64,000 nucleotides of DNA from Runella sp. SP2. GTDB taxonomy: Bacteria > Bacteroidota > Bacteroidia > Cytophagales > Spirosomataceae. The stretch covers positions 744,001 to 808,000 of the forward strand of contig NZ_CP031030.1 in assembly GCF_003711225.1 (NCBI RefSeq), read 5' to 3'. Made by a program: the position numbers and the translations under genes. Positions 43,954 to 53,148 of the stretch are shown here, piece by piece. The notes beneath the pieces are model-generated. The model was not told the origin of the DNA. It saw only the letters and a list, made by a program, of their open reading frames with translations, and did no database searches. Numbering within the stretch: position 1 is the first letter of the stretch; every line of letters begins with the position of its first letter.

Positions 43954-45042
43954 ATGAAAAGATTTTCTATAGCAGTTGCAGGATGCTTGGTGACGTTGGC
44001 GGCACAGGCACAGATGGTTTCGTCAACAGATGTCACCGTCACATCTGGGGTGATAATGACAGTCAACGAGGAACTAACCAATACGGGTACGTTTCAACTT
44101 GAGGGTGATTTGCACCTTCGTAAAGGGGTGATGAACCAAGGGCAGATGGTTCTTAATGGCCAAGTCGTACTTAATGGAAACGGTACTCAGTCGCTTCAAA
44201 GTATGACCCCACTTCAGATGAACGCGCTTGTATTAGGTCAAACTGGCAAAGTTCTTTTGAAAAGTCCGCTGCAGGTGAACAATCAGTTGGTACTTGGAGA
44301 TGGTATTTTAGAAAACTCTGAGTCGGCGCTATTGATGTTAGGCTCGACTGCAAAAGTGCTTGGCGGCTCAAACAATTCCCATATAAAAGGATATATGGTT
44401 AAACAAGGTGCTGAGGCGTTTCGTTTTCCTGTTGGTGACGGAAGTCGCCTGCAAGCTTTTTCAATTTCTAAACCAGCATCATACGAAGAAATTCAAGTAG
44501 GATATGTTCGCCAACGTCCAGAACGTTTATCAACAAAGCTCTCATCAGAAGTAGAGGAGTTGGGTAGTGATAGTTATTGGTCGGTTAAAAATGCAAATGA
44601 AACCAATGTTCAAGTAACTGTACCAGCCGATGATAGCCGTTTGCAGTTGTTGCAGATGAAGAACAATCAGTGGGCTTTGAATCCTAGCACACTTTCTACA
44701 AATGCAGTTTCTTCGGAAGCCGTTTTGAAAGGCACAAGCTATTTTACTGTAGGTACCCAGCGGACTGAGTTGGCTGGCAAACCAGAAGTTGGCGTTTTTC
44801 CAAACCCTAGCAATGGTGTGTTTGAGGTAAAATTGAAAGGTTTTGGTGCAGACGAGACAGTTGCCTTGGACATCGTTGATATTACTGGTAAAACCATTGT
44901 AAAACAAGAAGGCCAAGTGAAAAGCCTGAAAACCAACTATTCATTGGATAAAGATGCCGCAGGTACTGGTAATTATTTCTTGCGCGTTGTAAGACCTGAA
45001 AAAAATCAAGTATTTAACGAGAAAGTTTCCATCAATCGCTAA
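43954..45042 (+). CDS. T9SS type A sorting domain protein
   Basis: A 362-aa exported protein: signal peptide (MKRFSIAVAGCLVTLAAQAQ), a beta-rich repetitive body (residues 20-200, with TNTGTFQLEGDLHLRKGVMN and GTQSLQSMTPLQMNALVLGQ blocks typical of autotransporter-like beta-helix surface proteins of this phylum), and a C-terminal sorting domain from about residue 275 (GVFPNPSNGVFEVKLKGFG, DITGKTIVKQEG, GNYFLRVV). The frame is open back to 43873; the ATG at 43954 gives the signal peptide. It is divergent from the tail-fibre-like gene and ends in a strong terminator. Confidence 0.87.
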   Translation: MKRFSIAVAGCLVTLAAQAQMVSSTDVTVTSGVIMTVNEELTNTGTFQLEGDLHLRKGVMNQGQMVLNGQVVLNGNGTQSLQSMTPLQMNALVLGQTGKVLLKSPLQVNNQLVLGDGILENSESALLMLGSTAKVLGGSNNSHIKGYMVKQGAEAFRFPVGDGSRLQAFSISKPASYEEIQVGYVRQRPERLSTKLSSEVEELGSDSYWSVKNANETNVQVTVPADDSRLQLLQMKNNQWALNPSTLSTNAVSSEAVLKGTSYFTVGTQRTELAGKPEVGVFPNPSNGVFEVKLKGFGADETVALDIVDITGKTIVKQEGQVKSLKTNYSLDKDAAGTGNYFLRVVRPEKNQVFNEKVSINR

Positions 45043-45069
45043 GTAGATACTTTTGTGAAATTTTGTTGA

Positions 45070-45106
45070 AAGGGCTTCATACGTAACAGGTATGAAGCCC
45101 TTTTTT
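45070..45106 (+). terminator. Rho-independent terminator after the T9SS gene
   Basis: Stem AGGGCTTCATAC / GTATGAAGCCCT (45071-45082 and 45089-45100) with a 6-7-nt loop, followed by TTTTTT at 45101-45106. It lies 28 nt after the stop codon and separates the gene from nuoH. Confidence 0.92.
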
Positions 45107-45139
45107 ATGATAATCTCCCACTAGCGTGGTATTTTTCGT

Positions 45140-45147
45140 TAGTTTTG
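45140..45147 (+). promoter_or_regulatory. TAnnTTTG box before nuoH
   Basis: TAGTTTTG lies 22 nt upstream of the nuoH ATG. The predicted start near 45154 leaves a leader of about 15 nt. No TTG at the -33 spacing, so support is moderate. Confidence 0.45.
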
Positions 45148-45169
45148 GGGCAAAATTTTGTGATTACCC

Positions 45170-46255
45170 ATGCCCCTGACACTTCCCATTTTTTTAATCA
45201 TGGCCCTTTCCTCGGTAGTAGTAGGGGTCTATTTAGAACGTAAAATATCAGCATTTATCCAAGACCGCATGGGGCCTATGGAGGTAGGGAAGTGGGGCTT
45301 GTTGCAGCTTATCGCTGACTTGATGAAGCTCCTTCAAAAAGAAGATATTGTTCCTGCTGCTGCTGATCGTAAGCTGTTTTTGTTGGCTCCTTTAGTGATA
45401 TTTACGGCTATTTTTGCAGGATATGCGGTGCTGCCTCTAACCCCTGACTTGCAAGGGTCACGGACTGCCATTGGCCTTTTCTTTCTTATGACTATCATTT
45501 CGGTGGATGTGATTGGTATCTTAATGGCAGGGTGGGGGTCAAATAATAAATTTGCTCTCTTTGGGGCGATGCGTTCTGTAGCGCAAATTGTCTCTTACGA
45601 AATCCCGCTTGGTTTGGTTATTTTATGTGTAGTCATGACTGCACAAACGCTCGATTTACAGGCGATTAGCTACCAGCAAGGTGTGTATTCCGACGAGTCT
45701 GTTTATTTGTTTGGGCTGAAATCTTTAGGAATTGATATTTCTCAAGTTGGGGGTTTTTTAAGTTGGAATATTTTTCGTAACCCGTTTCTATTTTTAGCGT
45801 ATATCGTTTTTTTTATCACCACATTGGCTGAATGTAATCGAGCGCCTTTTGATATACCAGAAGGAGAGTCTGAGCTAGTTGGTGGTTTTCATACGGAGTA
45901 TTCGGGGATGCGCTGGGCATTGCTGTTTTTGTCTGAATATGCCATGATGCTCTTGGTATCGCTTTTGGGGGCAATTTTGTTTTTAGGTAGTTGGAATACT
46001 CCTTTACCCAATATTGGACCAGTACGACTGGCAGACTGGACAAGCGGAGCACCTGGAACTATTTGGGGGAATTTAACAGCGGGGTTTTGGTTGATACTTA
46101 AAGCTGGTTTTGCGATTTTACTGCAAATGTGGGTACGCTGGACGTTTCCCCGATTACGTGTCGATCAGCTTATGTTTTTGTGTTGGAAGGTGTTAACTCC
46201 CGTCGCGCTTGTGCTCTTCTTTATTTGTGGCGTATGGCGCCTAATGATGGTGTAG
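45170..46255 (+). CDS. nuoH: NADH-quinone oxidoreductase subunit H (NuoH)
   Basis: A 361-aa membrane subunit of complex I with about eight membrane segments. Conserved blocks are present: ERKISAFIQDRMGPMEVGKW (about 23-42), FGAMRSVAQIVSYEIPLGLV and the quinone-site loop ECNRAPFDIPEGESELVGGF with TEYSGMRWALLFLSEY after it. NuoH forms the quinone tunnel with the peripheral arm. Unusually for a 14-subunit enzyme, no other nuo gene is next to it: a T9SS gene lies upstream and convergent glpK downstream. An in-frame stop closely precedes the ATG, so 45170 is the start. Its own promoter box is at 45140. Confidence 0.93.
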   Translation: MPLTLPIFLIMALSSVVVGVYLERKISAFIQDRMGPMEVGKWGLLQLIADLMKLLQKEDIVPAAADRKLFLLAPLVIFTAIFAGYAVLPLTPDLQGSRTAIGLFFLMTIISVDVIGILMAGWGSNNKFALFGAMRSVAQIVSYEIPLGLVILCVVMTAQTLDLQAISYQQGVYSDESVYLFGLKSLGIDISQVGGFLSWNIFRNPFLFLAYIVFFITTLAECNRAPFDIPEGESELVGGFHTEYSGMRWALLFLSEYAMMLLVSLLGAILFLGSWNTPLPNIGPVRLADWTSGAPGTIWGNLTAGFWLILKAGFAILLQMWVRWTFPRLRVDQLMFLCWKVLTPVALVLFFICGVWRLMMV

Positions 46256-46257
46256 TG

Positions 46258-46281
46258 GTGTTGGCTGCTCGCAACCAACAC
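46258..46281. terminator. Hairpin between convergent nuoH and glpK
   Basis: GTGTTGG (46258-46264) and CCAACAC (46275-46281) pair around a 10-nt loop just after the nuoH stop. No T-run, so a weak terminator at best. Confidence 0.4.
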
Positions 46282-46302
46282 ACACGTATGGTCAAACAAG
46301 GA

Positions 46303-47802
46303 TTATTCTTCCCAATCAAAAGAACGTTCAACTGCTTTTTTCCAACCTTTATAGAGTTTAGACCTGCGGTCTTCGGTCATTTGAGGATTCCAAGTTTGGG
46401 CTATGCCCCAGTTTTGACGTAAATCATCAAAGTTTTGCCAGTATCCAACGGCTAAACCTGCCGCATAGGCAGCGCCCAACGCCGTTGTTTCGGTAACTGC
46501 TGGACAAACCACAGGAACACTCAGCATATCAGCTTGGAATTGCATTAAGGTCTGATTTGCTACCATTCCACCATCGACCCGAAGGGATTTTAGCTCAATA
46601 CTTGCATCTCTTTCCATGGCTTCCATCACATCTAAAGTTTGGTAGGCAGTTGCTTCTAAGACAGCCCTTGCAATGTGATTTTTATTTACGTAGCGTGTCA
46701 AGCCTGCGATGACACCGCGCGCGTCAGCTTTCCAGTAGGGAGCATATAGCCCAGAAAAAGCAGGTACAATATAAGCCCCTCCGTTGTCTTCAACGGCTTT
46801 GGCAAGCTCTTCTACATCGCTACTTTTTTGAATCATACCTAGGTTATCGCGTAGCCACTGAACAAGTGCGCCTGCAATGGCCACACTGCCTTCAAGTGCA
46901 TAACAAACAGGTTGATTTCCAAATTGATACGCCACGGTGGTCAGTAGCCCTTGGGTTGAAACTTTTAATTCGGTGCCTGTATTTAAAAGCATGAAACAGC
47001 CCGTTCCGTACGTATTTTTAGCCTGACCAGGTTCAAAACAGGTTTGACCTACCAATGCAGCATGTTGATCTCCGAGGTCACCTGCAATAGGAACATTGGG
47101 TAAAACATCCAAAACTACATTTCCATAGACCTCACTACTGCTTTTAATGGCAGGTAACATTGAGCGTGGTATCTCATAAACAGACAACAGTTCGTCATCC
47201 CATTGTAGTGTTTCGAGGTTCATCAACTGCGTTCGGCTGGCGTTGGTAACGTCCGTCACGTGGGTGCCTCCGTTGGCTCCCCCTGTAAGGTGCCAAATGA
47301 GGAACGTATCCATGTTTCCAAAAATGGCATCTCCGCGCTCTGCGTCTTCGCGTAGGCCAGCGACATTGTCTAGCAACCAACGAAGTTTTAAACCGCTAAA
47401 ATAAGTTGCCAATGGAAGTCCAGTTTTGGTACGAAAACGGTCTTGGCCACCATTTTGGGCAAATTGGCTCACCAGTTCACCAGTACGGGTATCTTGCCAA
47501 ACAAGCGCATTGTAGTAAGGTTTTCCTGTTCGGCGATTCCAAACGGCGGTAGTTTCGCGTTGGTTGGTAATGCCCACCGCAGCGATATCACTGGCTTGAA
47601 TCGAAGCGCTTATGCGTGCCTGGGCAATAACTTCAAGCGTGTTTTTTCTGATTTCTTCTAGGTCGTGCTCTACCCAACCTGGTTGAGGATAAATCTGTTG
47701 ATGTTCTTTTTGACCTACTGAAATGATATTTCCTTGGCGGTCAAAAATAATACAACGGGTACTGGTAGTACCCTGGTCAATTGCGGCTACGTATTTTGAC
47801 AT
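46303..47802 (-). CDS. glpK: Glycerol kinase
   Basis: A 499-aa FGGY kinase that phosphorylates glycerol to sn-glycerol 3-phosphate. Conserved sites: DQGTTSTR at residues 9-16 (phosphate loop), NQRET at 80-84, WQDTRT at 102-107, catalytic Asp245 in [16 protein letters not shown]-type loop TYGTGCFML, and the FGGY signature near [20 protein letters not shown]. Length matches E. coli GlpK. It is transcribed with the GT39-like gene upstream (13 nt gap). No glycerol transporter or glpD is in the window. Confidence 0.95.
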   Translation of the reverse strand: MSKYVAAIDQGTTSTRCIIFDRQGNIISVGQKEHQQIYPQPGWVEHDLEEIRKNTLEVIAQARISASIQASDIAAVGITNQRETTAVWNRRTGKPYYNALVWQDTRTGELVSQFAQNGGQDRFRTKTGLPLATYFSGLKLRWLLDNVAGLREDAERGDAIFGNMDTFLIWHLTGGANGGTHVTDVTNASRTQLMNLETLQWDDELLSVYEIPRSMLPAIKSSSEVYGNVVLDVLPNVPIAGDLGDQHAALVGQTCFEPGQAKNTYGTGCFMLLNTGTELKVSTQGLLTTVAYQFGNQPVCYALEGSVAIAGALVQWLRDNLGMIQKSSDVEELAKAVEDNGGAYIVPAFSGLYAPYWKADARGVIAGLTRYVNKNHIARAVLEATAYQTLDVMEAMERDASIELKSLRVDGGMVANQTLMQFQADMLSVPVVCPAVTETTALGAAYAAGLAVGYWQNFDDLRQNWGIAQTWNPQMTEDRRSKLYKGWKKAVERSFDWEE

Positions 47803-47815
47803 TTGGTTAAAGGTT

Positions 47816-49150
47816 TTACCCTATAAACTTATACAAACTTTCGATACCGAAATAGCAACAGTATAAAAAAGCTAGGCAAATGATTCCCAAACTACTCAGT
47901 TTGAAGAGAAGGGTGGAGCGGGATTGTAAATACGACAGCCCCGTATAGAGCATGGCTAAGAGGCTAAAAAATGACTGTAAAAATAACCGTCCATGAAAAC
48001 AAGACCATGCGTCGTATTTGAAACCAGCAATCAGTACTAAAGCTACGCTTATCAATAATAAGGCCAACCAAGTGGTTTTTTCTAGGGCACTGATAGCCTC
48101 TTTGTCAGATAAGGATGGGAATGATTTTAAAAATTGAATTGATTGAACGATTAAACGCCATAAGCCAAGCAAAATAACTAGGGTAGGGACGAGTGCAACT
48201 AGGTAAATTAGACTCCCGATATATTTAAAATTTGTTTTTACTCCCAAGTCGTAGTCATTTTCAAGGTCGGCGTATTTGTACCAAAAAGTAGCATACATCA
48301 CGATGGGGTACACGTGTATTAATTCAAAATCGCGGTTGTAAATCGTAGGGCTTTTCATCAATTTTGGTAAATTGAACGCATAAAAACTTTTTGGCCCTTG
48401 GTACGTTTTTTGGCTATTTAAGGGGAAAATATCCATATTGTGTACAACAGGGCGGCCTTCATAATACCAGTTTTCGGCAAATTTATACCCACCAATCGCG
48501 AGGGTGAGTATCCCAAAGATGATGAGACGAGCGACAATTTGCTTCCAATCTACCTTTAAAATATATAGAGTTAGGGCAATAACCCCAAAAACCACGGGAA
48601 CAAATGCTAAAAATGTGCCTTTGGCTAAAAGCCCCAAACCAAGGGCAAACGCTAACCAATATTCTTTTTTCCTTGAAGGTGCTTGAAAGTATTTTGAGAG
48701 AAGCCAAAAGCACCATGTTCCAAGCAAAAACGAAAGGCTGTCGTTTGTGACATACAATGAAAAAGTAATGTAAGAATGAAGGAAAATGGCCAACAAAAAG
48801 CTGATGTTGAGGATTAGGGCATTTTTGAAATAGTGCTTACCTAGTAAATATAATAAGTAAAGATTGAGGCTTGAGAGACAAAGGGATAACAGCTGGGTTA
48901 TTTTTTGGTTCGTTAGGCTATCAAATGCAAAGAAGGGTTGGGCCAATAGGTAATAGAGAGGAGGGTGCATGGCACAAAAAACCTCTCTGGTGATTGGAAG
49001 TCGATGATGGGTTGCAATGAAATTGATAATCTCTCCGTGGGCATCAGCACCATAGGGGGAAATCGTAAAATATAAAACGACTCTCAGGCCGATTCCAAAC
49101 CAAAGCAGAGTTTTAAGTGTTTCAGCACGTTTAAAAAATGAAATTAGCAT
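47816..49150 (-). CDS. GT39/ArnT-like membrane glycosyltransferase
   Basis: A 444-aa protein with about 11 membrane segments. The first periplasmic loop holds [20 protein letters not shown] (about 31-50) with an acidic pair and [15 protein letters not shown] (about 59-73), the DxxxE plus HPPLYY pattern of GT-C family 39 enzymes (PMT/ArnT), which move sugars from polyprenyl phosphates to proteins or lipids. Acceptor unknown. It is followed by glpK after 13 nt and preceded by a TACTTTTG box at 49215-49222. Confidence 0.8.
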   Translation of the reverse strand: MLISFFKRAETLKTLLWFGIGLRVVLYFTISPYGADAHGEIINFIATHHRLPITREVFCAMHPPLYYLLAQPFFAFDSLTNQKITQLLSLCLSSLNLYLLYLLGKHYFKNALILNISFLLAIFLHSYITFSLYVTNDSLSFLLGTWCFWLLSKYFQAPSRKKEYWLAFALGLGLLAKGTFLAFVPVVFGVIALTLYILKVDWKQIVARLIIFGILTLAIGGYKFAENWYYEGRPVVHNMDIFPLNSQKTYQGPKSFYAFNLPKLMKSPTIYNRDFELIHVYPIVMYATFWYKYADLENDYDLGVKTNFKYIGSLIYLVALVPTLVILLGLWRLIVQSIQFLKSFPSLSDKEAISALEKTTWLALLLISVALVLIAGFKYDAWSCFHGRLFLQSFFSLLAMLYTGLSYLQSRSTLLFKLSSLGIICLAFLYCCYFGIESLYKFIG

Positions 49151-49214
49151 CCGAAATTTGGTAAAGTAATCATTAAGAGCTTACTTAGTTAGCATCTTTG
49201 AGTTTGTTGGGGTG

Positions 49215-49222
49215 CAAAAGTA
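49215..49222 (-). promoter_or_regulatory. TAnnTTTG promoter box for the GT39-like/glpK genes
   Basis: The minus strand reads TACTTTTG followed by C, about 65 nt upstream of the ATG at 49150. The predicted start is near 49208. The plus-strand promoter of the divergent arginine decarboxylase is expected in the same 188-bp gap, but I see no perfect consensus for it. Confidence 0.55.
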
Positions 49223-49338
49223 AGGAATCATCTCAGGTATTTTGCACTTTTTTCTTGCAAAACCCGTTATTTTGGTAGAATTTCGCAGGCTTTTTGCACT
49301 TGTTTCACCAAACACCCTTTTTATGCTTCTAAGGCACG

Positions 49339-50808
49339 ATGAAAAGCACTTACACAAACCTAATTGAGCAGACGTTTGAATTTCCTACGCTGGAGTTTAA
49401 CGTCCAAAACGATGAGTTATCGTTTAATAATGTTCCCCTTATGGACATTATTCGCCAGTATGGTACTCCTCTAAAACTTACCTATCTGCCCAAAATTGGC
49501 GAACACATTGGTAACGCCAAACAGTTTTTTAAAAACGCTTTTAAACGTTTTAACTACAAAGGGTCATATACGTACTGTTATTGTACCAAGTCCTCCCATT
49601 TTAGTTTTGTGCTTGAAGAAGCCCTCCAGCATAACATTCATCTCGAAACTTCCTCGGCATTTGATATTCCGATTGTGCGCAATTTGTACAATACAGGAAA
49701 GATTGCCAAAAGTACGTACATTATTTGTAATGGGTACAAATTGCCAAATTATCAAAAGGCTATTACTGAGTTAATTAACGAGGGTTTTAACGTTATGCCT
49801 GTATTGGATAATTTGCGCGAAATTGACTACTACTCAAAACATGTAACAGCAGAGTCGGTGAATTTTGGGATTCGGATTGCGACGGATGAGGAGCCAAATT
49901 TTGCTTTTTATACTTCTCGATTGGGCGTTCGATATGCCGATATCAATGAGTTGTACAAGGAAAAAATTCAGCCGAATCCTAAATTTAAGCTGAAAATGTT
50001 ACACTTCTTCATTAATACGGGTATGAAAGATACGGCCTATTATTGGAGCGAGTTGACGCGCTTTATGTTTAAATACTGTGAATTGAAGAAAATCTGTCCT
50101 GATTTAGATTCAATTGACATTGGTGGTGGTTTGCCAATCCAAACTTCATTGCAATTTAACTACGATTATCAGCAAATGATTGACGAAATCGTGGAAAATA
50201 TTCAGTGGATTTGTAATAAAAACAATGTGCCTGTTCCGCACTTGTTTACGGAGTTTGGAAGCTACACGGTAGGCGAAAGTGGAGCCGTGATTTACCAAAT
50301 CATTGACCAAAAACTTCAAAATGATAAGGAGATGTGGTATATGATTGACGGGTCGTTTATCACACATTTGCCCGATTCGTGGGGAATGAACCAAAAATAT
50401 ATCATGTTGGCGGTCAATAATTGGGATAATCCATACCAAAAAGTAAATATTGGAGGACTCACCTGCGATTCTCAGGATTTTTATAACACTGAAGCGCACA
50501 GCGCCGACTTGTATTTGCCCGTTTTTGACCTTGAAAAAGAAGAACAATTCGTAGGATTCTTTCATACGGGGGCTTATCAAGAATCATTGGGTGGATACGG
50601 TGGTATTCAACATTGCTTGATTCCTGCACCTAAACATGTGTTGGTTGATCGTGATGAGCAAGGTAATATCGTTACGCGCTTGTTTGCTGACCAGCAAGGA
50701 AGTGATAGCATGATGTCAACTTTGGGCTACGTTCGTAATGAGGAATCTGCGCCTCTTAATCCTGTTGAGATGGACATAGAAGCAGTGGAAGAGATGGCGC
50801 ATAGTTGA
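49339..50808 (+). CDS. speA: Biosynthetic arginine decarboxylase-like (PLP fold III)
   Basis: A 489-aa PLP-dependent decarboxylase of the alanine-racemase fold, of the form widespread in Bacteroidota. The PLP lysine is Lys84 (YCYCTKSSHFSFVLEEAL); other sites are HLETSSAFDI, the glycine-rich phosphate loop SIDIGGGLPIQ (about 258-268), EFGSYTVGES and the acidic CDSQDFYN loop (C-D of the substrate site). It is shorter than E. coli SpeA (658 aa), lacking the C-terminal extension. The product, agmatine, feeds polyamine synthesis. No speB or agmatine deiminase is adjacent. An alternative is diaminopimelate/ornithine decarboxylase-like specificity. Confidence 0.8.
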   Translation: MKSTYTNLIEQTFEFPTLEFNVQNDELSFNNVPLMDIIRQYGTPLKLTYLPKIGEHIGNAKQFFKNAFKRFNYKGSYTYCYCTKSSHFSFVLEEALQHNIHLETSSAFDIPIVRNLYNTGKIAKSTYIICNGYKLPNYQKAITELINEGFNVMPVLDNLREIDYYSKHVTAESVNFGIRIATDEEPNFAFYTSRLGVRYADINELYKEKIQPNPKFKLKMLHFFINTGMKDTAYYWSELTRFMFKYCELKKICPDLDSIDIGGGLPIQTSLQFNYDYQQMIDEIVENIQWICNKNNVPVPHLFTEFGSYTVGESGAVIYQIIDQKLQNDKEMWYMIDGSFITHLPDSWGMNQKYIMLAVNNWDNPYQKVNIGGLTCDSQDFYNTEAHSADLYLPVFDLEKEEQFVGFFHTGAYQESLGGYGGIQHCLIPAPKHVLVDRDEQGNIVTRLFADQQGSDSMMSTLGYVRNEESAPLNPVEMDIEAVEEMAHS

Positions 50809-50851
50809 CAATAATTTCGGCACGATTTTCGTAATAAGCTACATAAAACAC

Positions 50852-50882
50852 CAAGAGCAACTTATTAAATAAGTTGCTCTTG
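50852..50882 (+). terminator. Hairpin after the arginine decarboxylase gene
   Basis: CAAGAGCAACTTATT and AAGTTGCTCTTG pair with a short AT loop, 44 nt after the stop codon. A clear U-run is missing; the small lipoprotein gene follows 21 nt later. Confidence 0.5.
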
Positions 50883-50903
50883 AATAATGAATTTAAAAAT
50901 ATC

Positions 50904-51020
50904 ATGAAAAAATTACTTTCTTTCGCCTTAGTTATGCTTGTTTTGGGTGCATCAAGCTGCAATCGTAAGGGATATTGTCCTGCGTATGACAGTTCGGTAA
51001 AGGTTCAAAAAAAAGCTTAA
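50904..51020 (+). CDS. Small 38-aa lipoprotein
   Basis: An ATG at 50904 opens 38 codons: basic start MKKLL, hydrophobic core SFALVMLVLGASS and a lipobox LGASSC (Cys19), then a short polar tail (NRKGYCPAYDSS, ending VQKKA). This is a complete Lol-type signal with almost no mature domain; Asn follows the Cys. The second Cys (in GYCPAY) is notable. It follows the arginine decarboxylase hairpin, and its stop overlaps the end of the convergent GmhB-like gene by 4 nt. Function unknown. Confidence 0.65.
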   Translation: MKKLLSFALVMLVLGASSCNRKGYCPAYDSSVKVQKKA

Positions 51021-51538
51021 GATTCTGAACGTAATACCAACTGAGTAGCGGCTAAGAAATTAGTGGCAAATTGGTCTCCTGCTGATTCTTGAGGATTCGT
51101 ACCTAAATGAATGGTGCGAACTCCTGCGCGCTTGCCCGCTTGCATATCGCGCGGACGGTCCCCAACCATCCACGAATAGTTGGGGTCAATATCATATTTA
51201 GCCATTGCTTTTTCAAGCATCAATGAGCCAGGCTTTCGCATGAGCGAATGACTGTCAAAGTCGGGATGATGTGAGCAATAGTATAAGTCATCTAGTAAAT
51301 GCCCACACTGTTGTTGAAAGTGGTTGTGGCATTGCCATACCGCTTCTTTAGTATATAGCCCTTTGGCTATACCAGCTTGGTTGGTAATGACAATCAACAG
51401 ATAGCCAGCTTGTTTCATCTGTTGTAGTCCTTCGATTACTCCATCAGGAATAACCATCTCTTCTGGACGATATAAATAACCGTCTAAATCTTGGTTGAGC
51501 ACTCCGTCTCTATCCAAAAAAATGCACTTCTGTTTCAT
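51017..51538 (-). CDS. GmhB-like HAD-IIIA phosphatase
   Basis: A 173-aa HAD phosphatase: motif I FLDRDGVLNQD with Asp9 and Asp11, VITNQAGIAKGLYT (motif II region), and motif IV WMVGDRPRDMQAGKRAG. This is the pattern of D,D-heptose-1,7-bisphosphate 7-phosphatase (GmhB), which acts in ADP-heptose synthesis for LPS core. The usual zinc loop (CxH ... CxC before RKP) is altered: CSHHPDFD is present, but the later CxC is replaced by SHSLMRKP, so zinc binding and substrate specificity are uncertain. It stands between the lipoprotein and the Lrp gene, transcribed minus. Confidence 0.82.
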   Translation of the reverse strand: MKQKCIFLDRDGVLNQDLDGYLYRPEEMVIPDGVIEGLQQMKQAGYLLIVITNQAGIAKGLYTKEAVWQCHNHFQQQCGHLLDDLYYCSHHPDFDSHSLMRKPGSLMLEKAMAKYDIDPNYSWMVGDRPRDMQAGKRAGVRTIHLGTNPQESAGDQFATNFLAATQLVLRSES

Positions 51539-51719
51539 AAATCTTACGGCGTATCAATGCTTAAAAATAATACTATTAGATGATTTATTTGTAAAATACG
51601 TAGTTATTTTTTTGTAAAAATTTATTAAACGGTTATTGATAATTTTATAAAAGTTGTTTTTTGTTTTGTTTTATAGAATAAAAATCCCTATTTTTTAGAA
51701 AATACTTCCGTAAAATCAT

Positions 51720-51727
51720 TACATTTG
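51720..51727 (+). promoter_or_regulatory. TAnnTTTG promoter box for the Lrp gene
   Basis: TACATTTG followed by C lies 44 nt upstream of the Lrp ATG within the AT-rich gap 51539-51771. The -33 position reads TTTTAG rather than TTG. A further near-match, ATAATATTTG, follows at about 51730. Confidence 0.6.
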
Positions 51728-51771
51728 CAGTATAATATTTGTTTGCCTGTTTTTAAAAATTAGCTTCACAC

Positions 51772-52236
51772 ATGAAATTAGACCAGATAGACCGCAAGGT
51801 TTTGGATATTTTGCAAGCGAATGCAAAAATTACCAATGCCCAACTTTCTAAGGAAATAGGTCTTTCCCCTGCGCCCACCCTTGAGCGTGTTAAAAAACTT
51901 GAACAACACGGGATTATCCAGAGCTATCACGCTCAATTGGATCGTGAAAAAGTTGGTCTTGGCGTAACTACGTTTATCCAAGTTACTTTGGTGGGCCATA
52001 AAAGAGATGTGACAGAGTCGTTTGTGAAGAGGGTAAATGAAATTCCAGAAATCATAGAATGTCACCACATTACGGGTTCGGGCGACTTTTTGTTGAAAGT
52101 AATTTCAAAGGACATTGCGTCGTACCAAAAACTGCTTCTTGAGTGTATCAATGAGATTGAAGAAGTAGCAAATACCCAAACAATGGTGATTTTATCGACA
52201 TTCAAGGAAAGCAAAGTTTTGCCAATTCCGTACTAG
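51772..52236 (+). CDS. Lrp/AsnC family transcriptional regulator
   Basis: A 154-aa regulator: N-terminal winged HTH (LDQIDRKVLDILQANAKITN, LSKEIGLSPAPTLERVKKLE) and C-terminal RAM/ligand-binding domain with the motif ITGSGDFLLKVI (about 100-111). Lrp-type proteins form octamers and respond to amino acids. It is followed by a hairpin and a DoxX-like gene, divergent from nothing nearby except the GmhB-like gene on the other strand. Targets cannot be told from the window; autoregulation is common in the family. Confidence 0.92.
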   Translation: MKLDQIDRKVLDILQANAKITNAQLSKEIGLSPAPTLERVKKLEQHGIIQSYHAQLDREKVGLGVTTFIQVTLVGHKRDVTESFVKRVNEIPEIIECHHITGSGDFLLKVISKDIASYQKLLLECINEIEEVANTQTMVILSTFKESKVLPIPY

Positions 52237-52260
52237 TTTCTCTCTCTTTTAGAGGTATTT

Positions 52261-52292
52261 CAAGAAGCGTGGCTACCCGGTCACGCTTCTTG
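52261..52292 (+). terminator. Hairpin after the Lrp gene
   Basis: CAAGAAGCGTG / CACGCTTCTTG (52261-52271 and 52282-52292) with a 10-nt loop, 24 nt after the stop; only TGTTGGG follows, so readthrough into the DoxX-like gene is possible. Confidence 0.6.
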
Positions 52293-52323
52293 TGTTGGGT
52301 ACTGTATGGTCTAAATAACTTAT

Positions 52324-53091
52324 ATGGCACTGAAAGATTTTAATGCGTTGCTTGTCAGGCTTTTTCTAGGGTATTTGTTTACTTCATCGGGTCTGTGTAA
52401 ACTCACCGAAGGGCATTTTGGCCAATTGATTGGCCCACCATTGTTGATTCAGCAACTGACCCCGCACGGACTACGTACTTTTGGCTTTTTTATCGCAACT
52501 TCTCAGGTAATAGTGGGGGCGTTGGTCATGTCGCAGCGGTATTCGTTACTAGGGCTTATTATGCTTGTACCGATGAATTTGGGGATCTTGATGGTCACGA
52601 TTTCACAAAATTGGCAAGGAACTCCCTACGTTGATGCAGTTTTTACATTGTTGAATCTAACGGCCTTGTTATATGAATGGCAAAGCCTGAAGTTTCTGTT
52701 GCTACCTGAGCAAACCTCGTTGTCGTTTCCTCCAAAAACAAATGTATTTTTCCCCGAATGGAAAATACCAACATTAGGCATTTTATTCTTCGTTGTTGCC
52801 TGTATTTCAAGTCGTTTTAATGTGGTAATGACAAGCATTGTGGCTACGGTTGCTTATGGCTTAATGTACGTAAATATGCTTGGAAATAAGGGAAATACAA
52901 TGCTACAGCGTTGGACACTAGGAATGTCGTTTGTTGCGATAATGACATTTACATGGGTAGGGCTTTTTCATAAATCGCTGCCTTTTAATCCCATGATTGC
53001 CATTGGGTTTGCTGTGCTGGGGACGATGGTTTCGTACTTGATTTTGATTATTGGAACAATGGTAGGTAATTATAAAATGAGCCAAAAATAA
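52324..53091 (+). CDS. DoxX-like membrane protein
   Basis: A 255-aa protein with about seven membrane segments. The N-terminal half (LLVRLFLGYLFTSSGLCKLT, then GFFIATSQVIVGALVMSQR) follows the DoxX four-helix pattern; the C-terminal half adds further spans (TLGILFFVVACISS and later). DoxX-like proteins are membrane proteins of uncertain role, some linked to quinone or redox chemistry. It is downstream of the Lrp gene and ends in a stem-loop overlapping its stop codon. Confidence 0.7.
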   Translation: MALKDFNALLVRLFLGYLFTSSGLCKLTEGHFGQLIGPPLLIQQLTPHGLRTFGFFIATSQVIVGALVMSQRYSLLGLIMLVPMNLGILMVTISQNWQGTPYVDAVFTLLNLTALLYEWQSLKFLLLPEQTSLSFPPKTNVFFPEWKIPTLGILFFVVACISSRFNVVMTSIVATVAYGLMYVNMLGNKGNTMLQRWTLGMSFVAIMTFTWVGLFHKSLPFNPMIAIGFAVLGTMVSYLILIIGTMVGNYKMSQK

Positions 53092-53120
53092 ATGCACGCG
53101 GAGTGCTTCAGCGTGCATTT
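53090..53120 (+). terminator. Stem-loop at the end of the DoxX-like gene
   Basis: AAATGCACGC and GCGTGCATTT pair around an 11-nt loop, with A/T runs on both flanks. The stem overlaps the stop codon. It can terminate in both directions between convergent genes. Confidence 0.7.
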
Positions 53121-53148
53121 AAGACTTATTTTCTTGAAGATGGAAGCA

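Noticed and set aside
46129-46422. Plus-strand open frame across the nuoH/glpK junction
   Set aside because: It overlaps the ends of both convergent genes, has no homologous motif and lacks a promoter.
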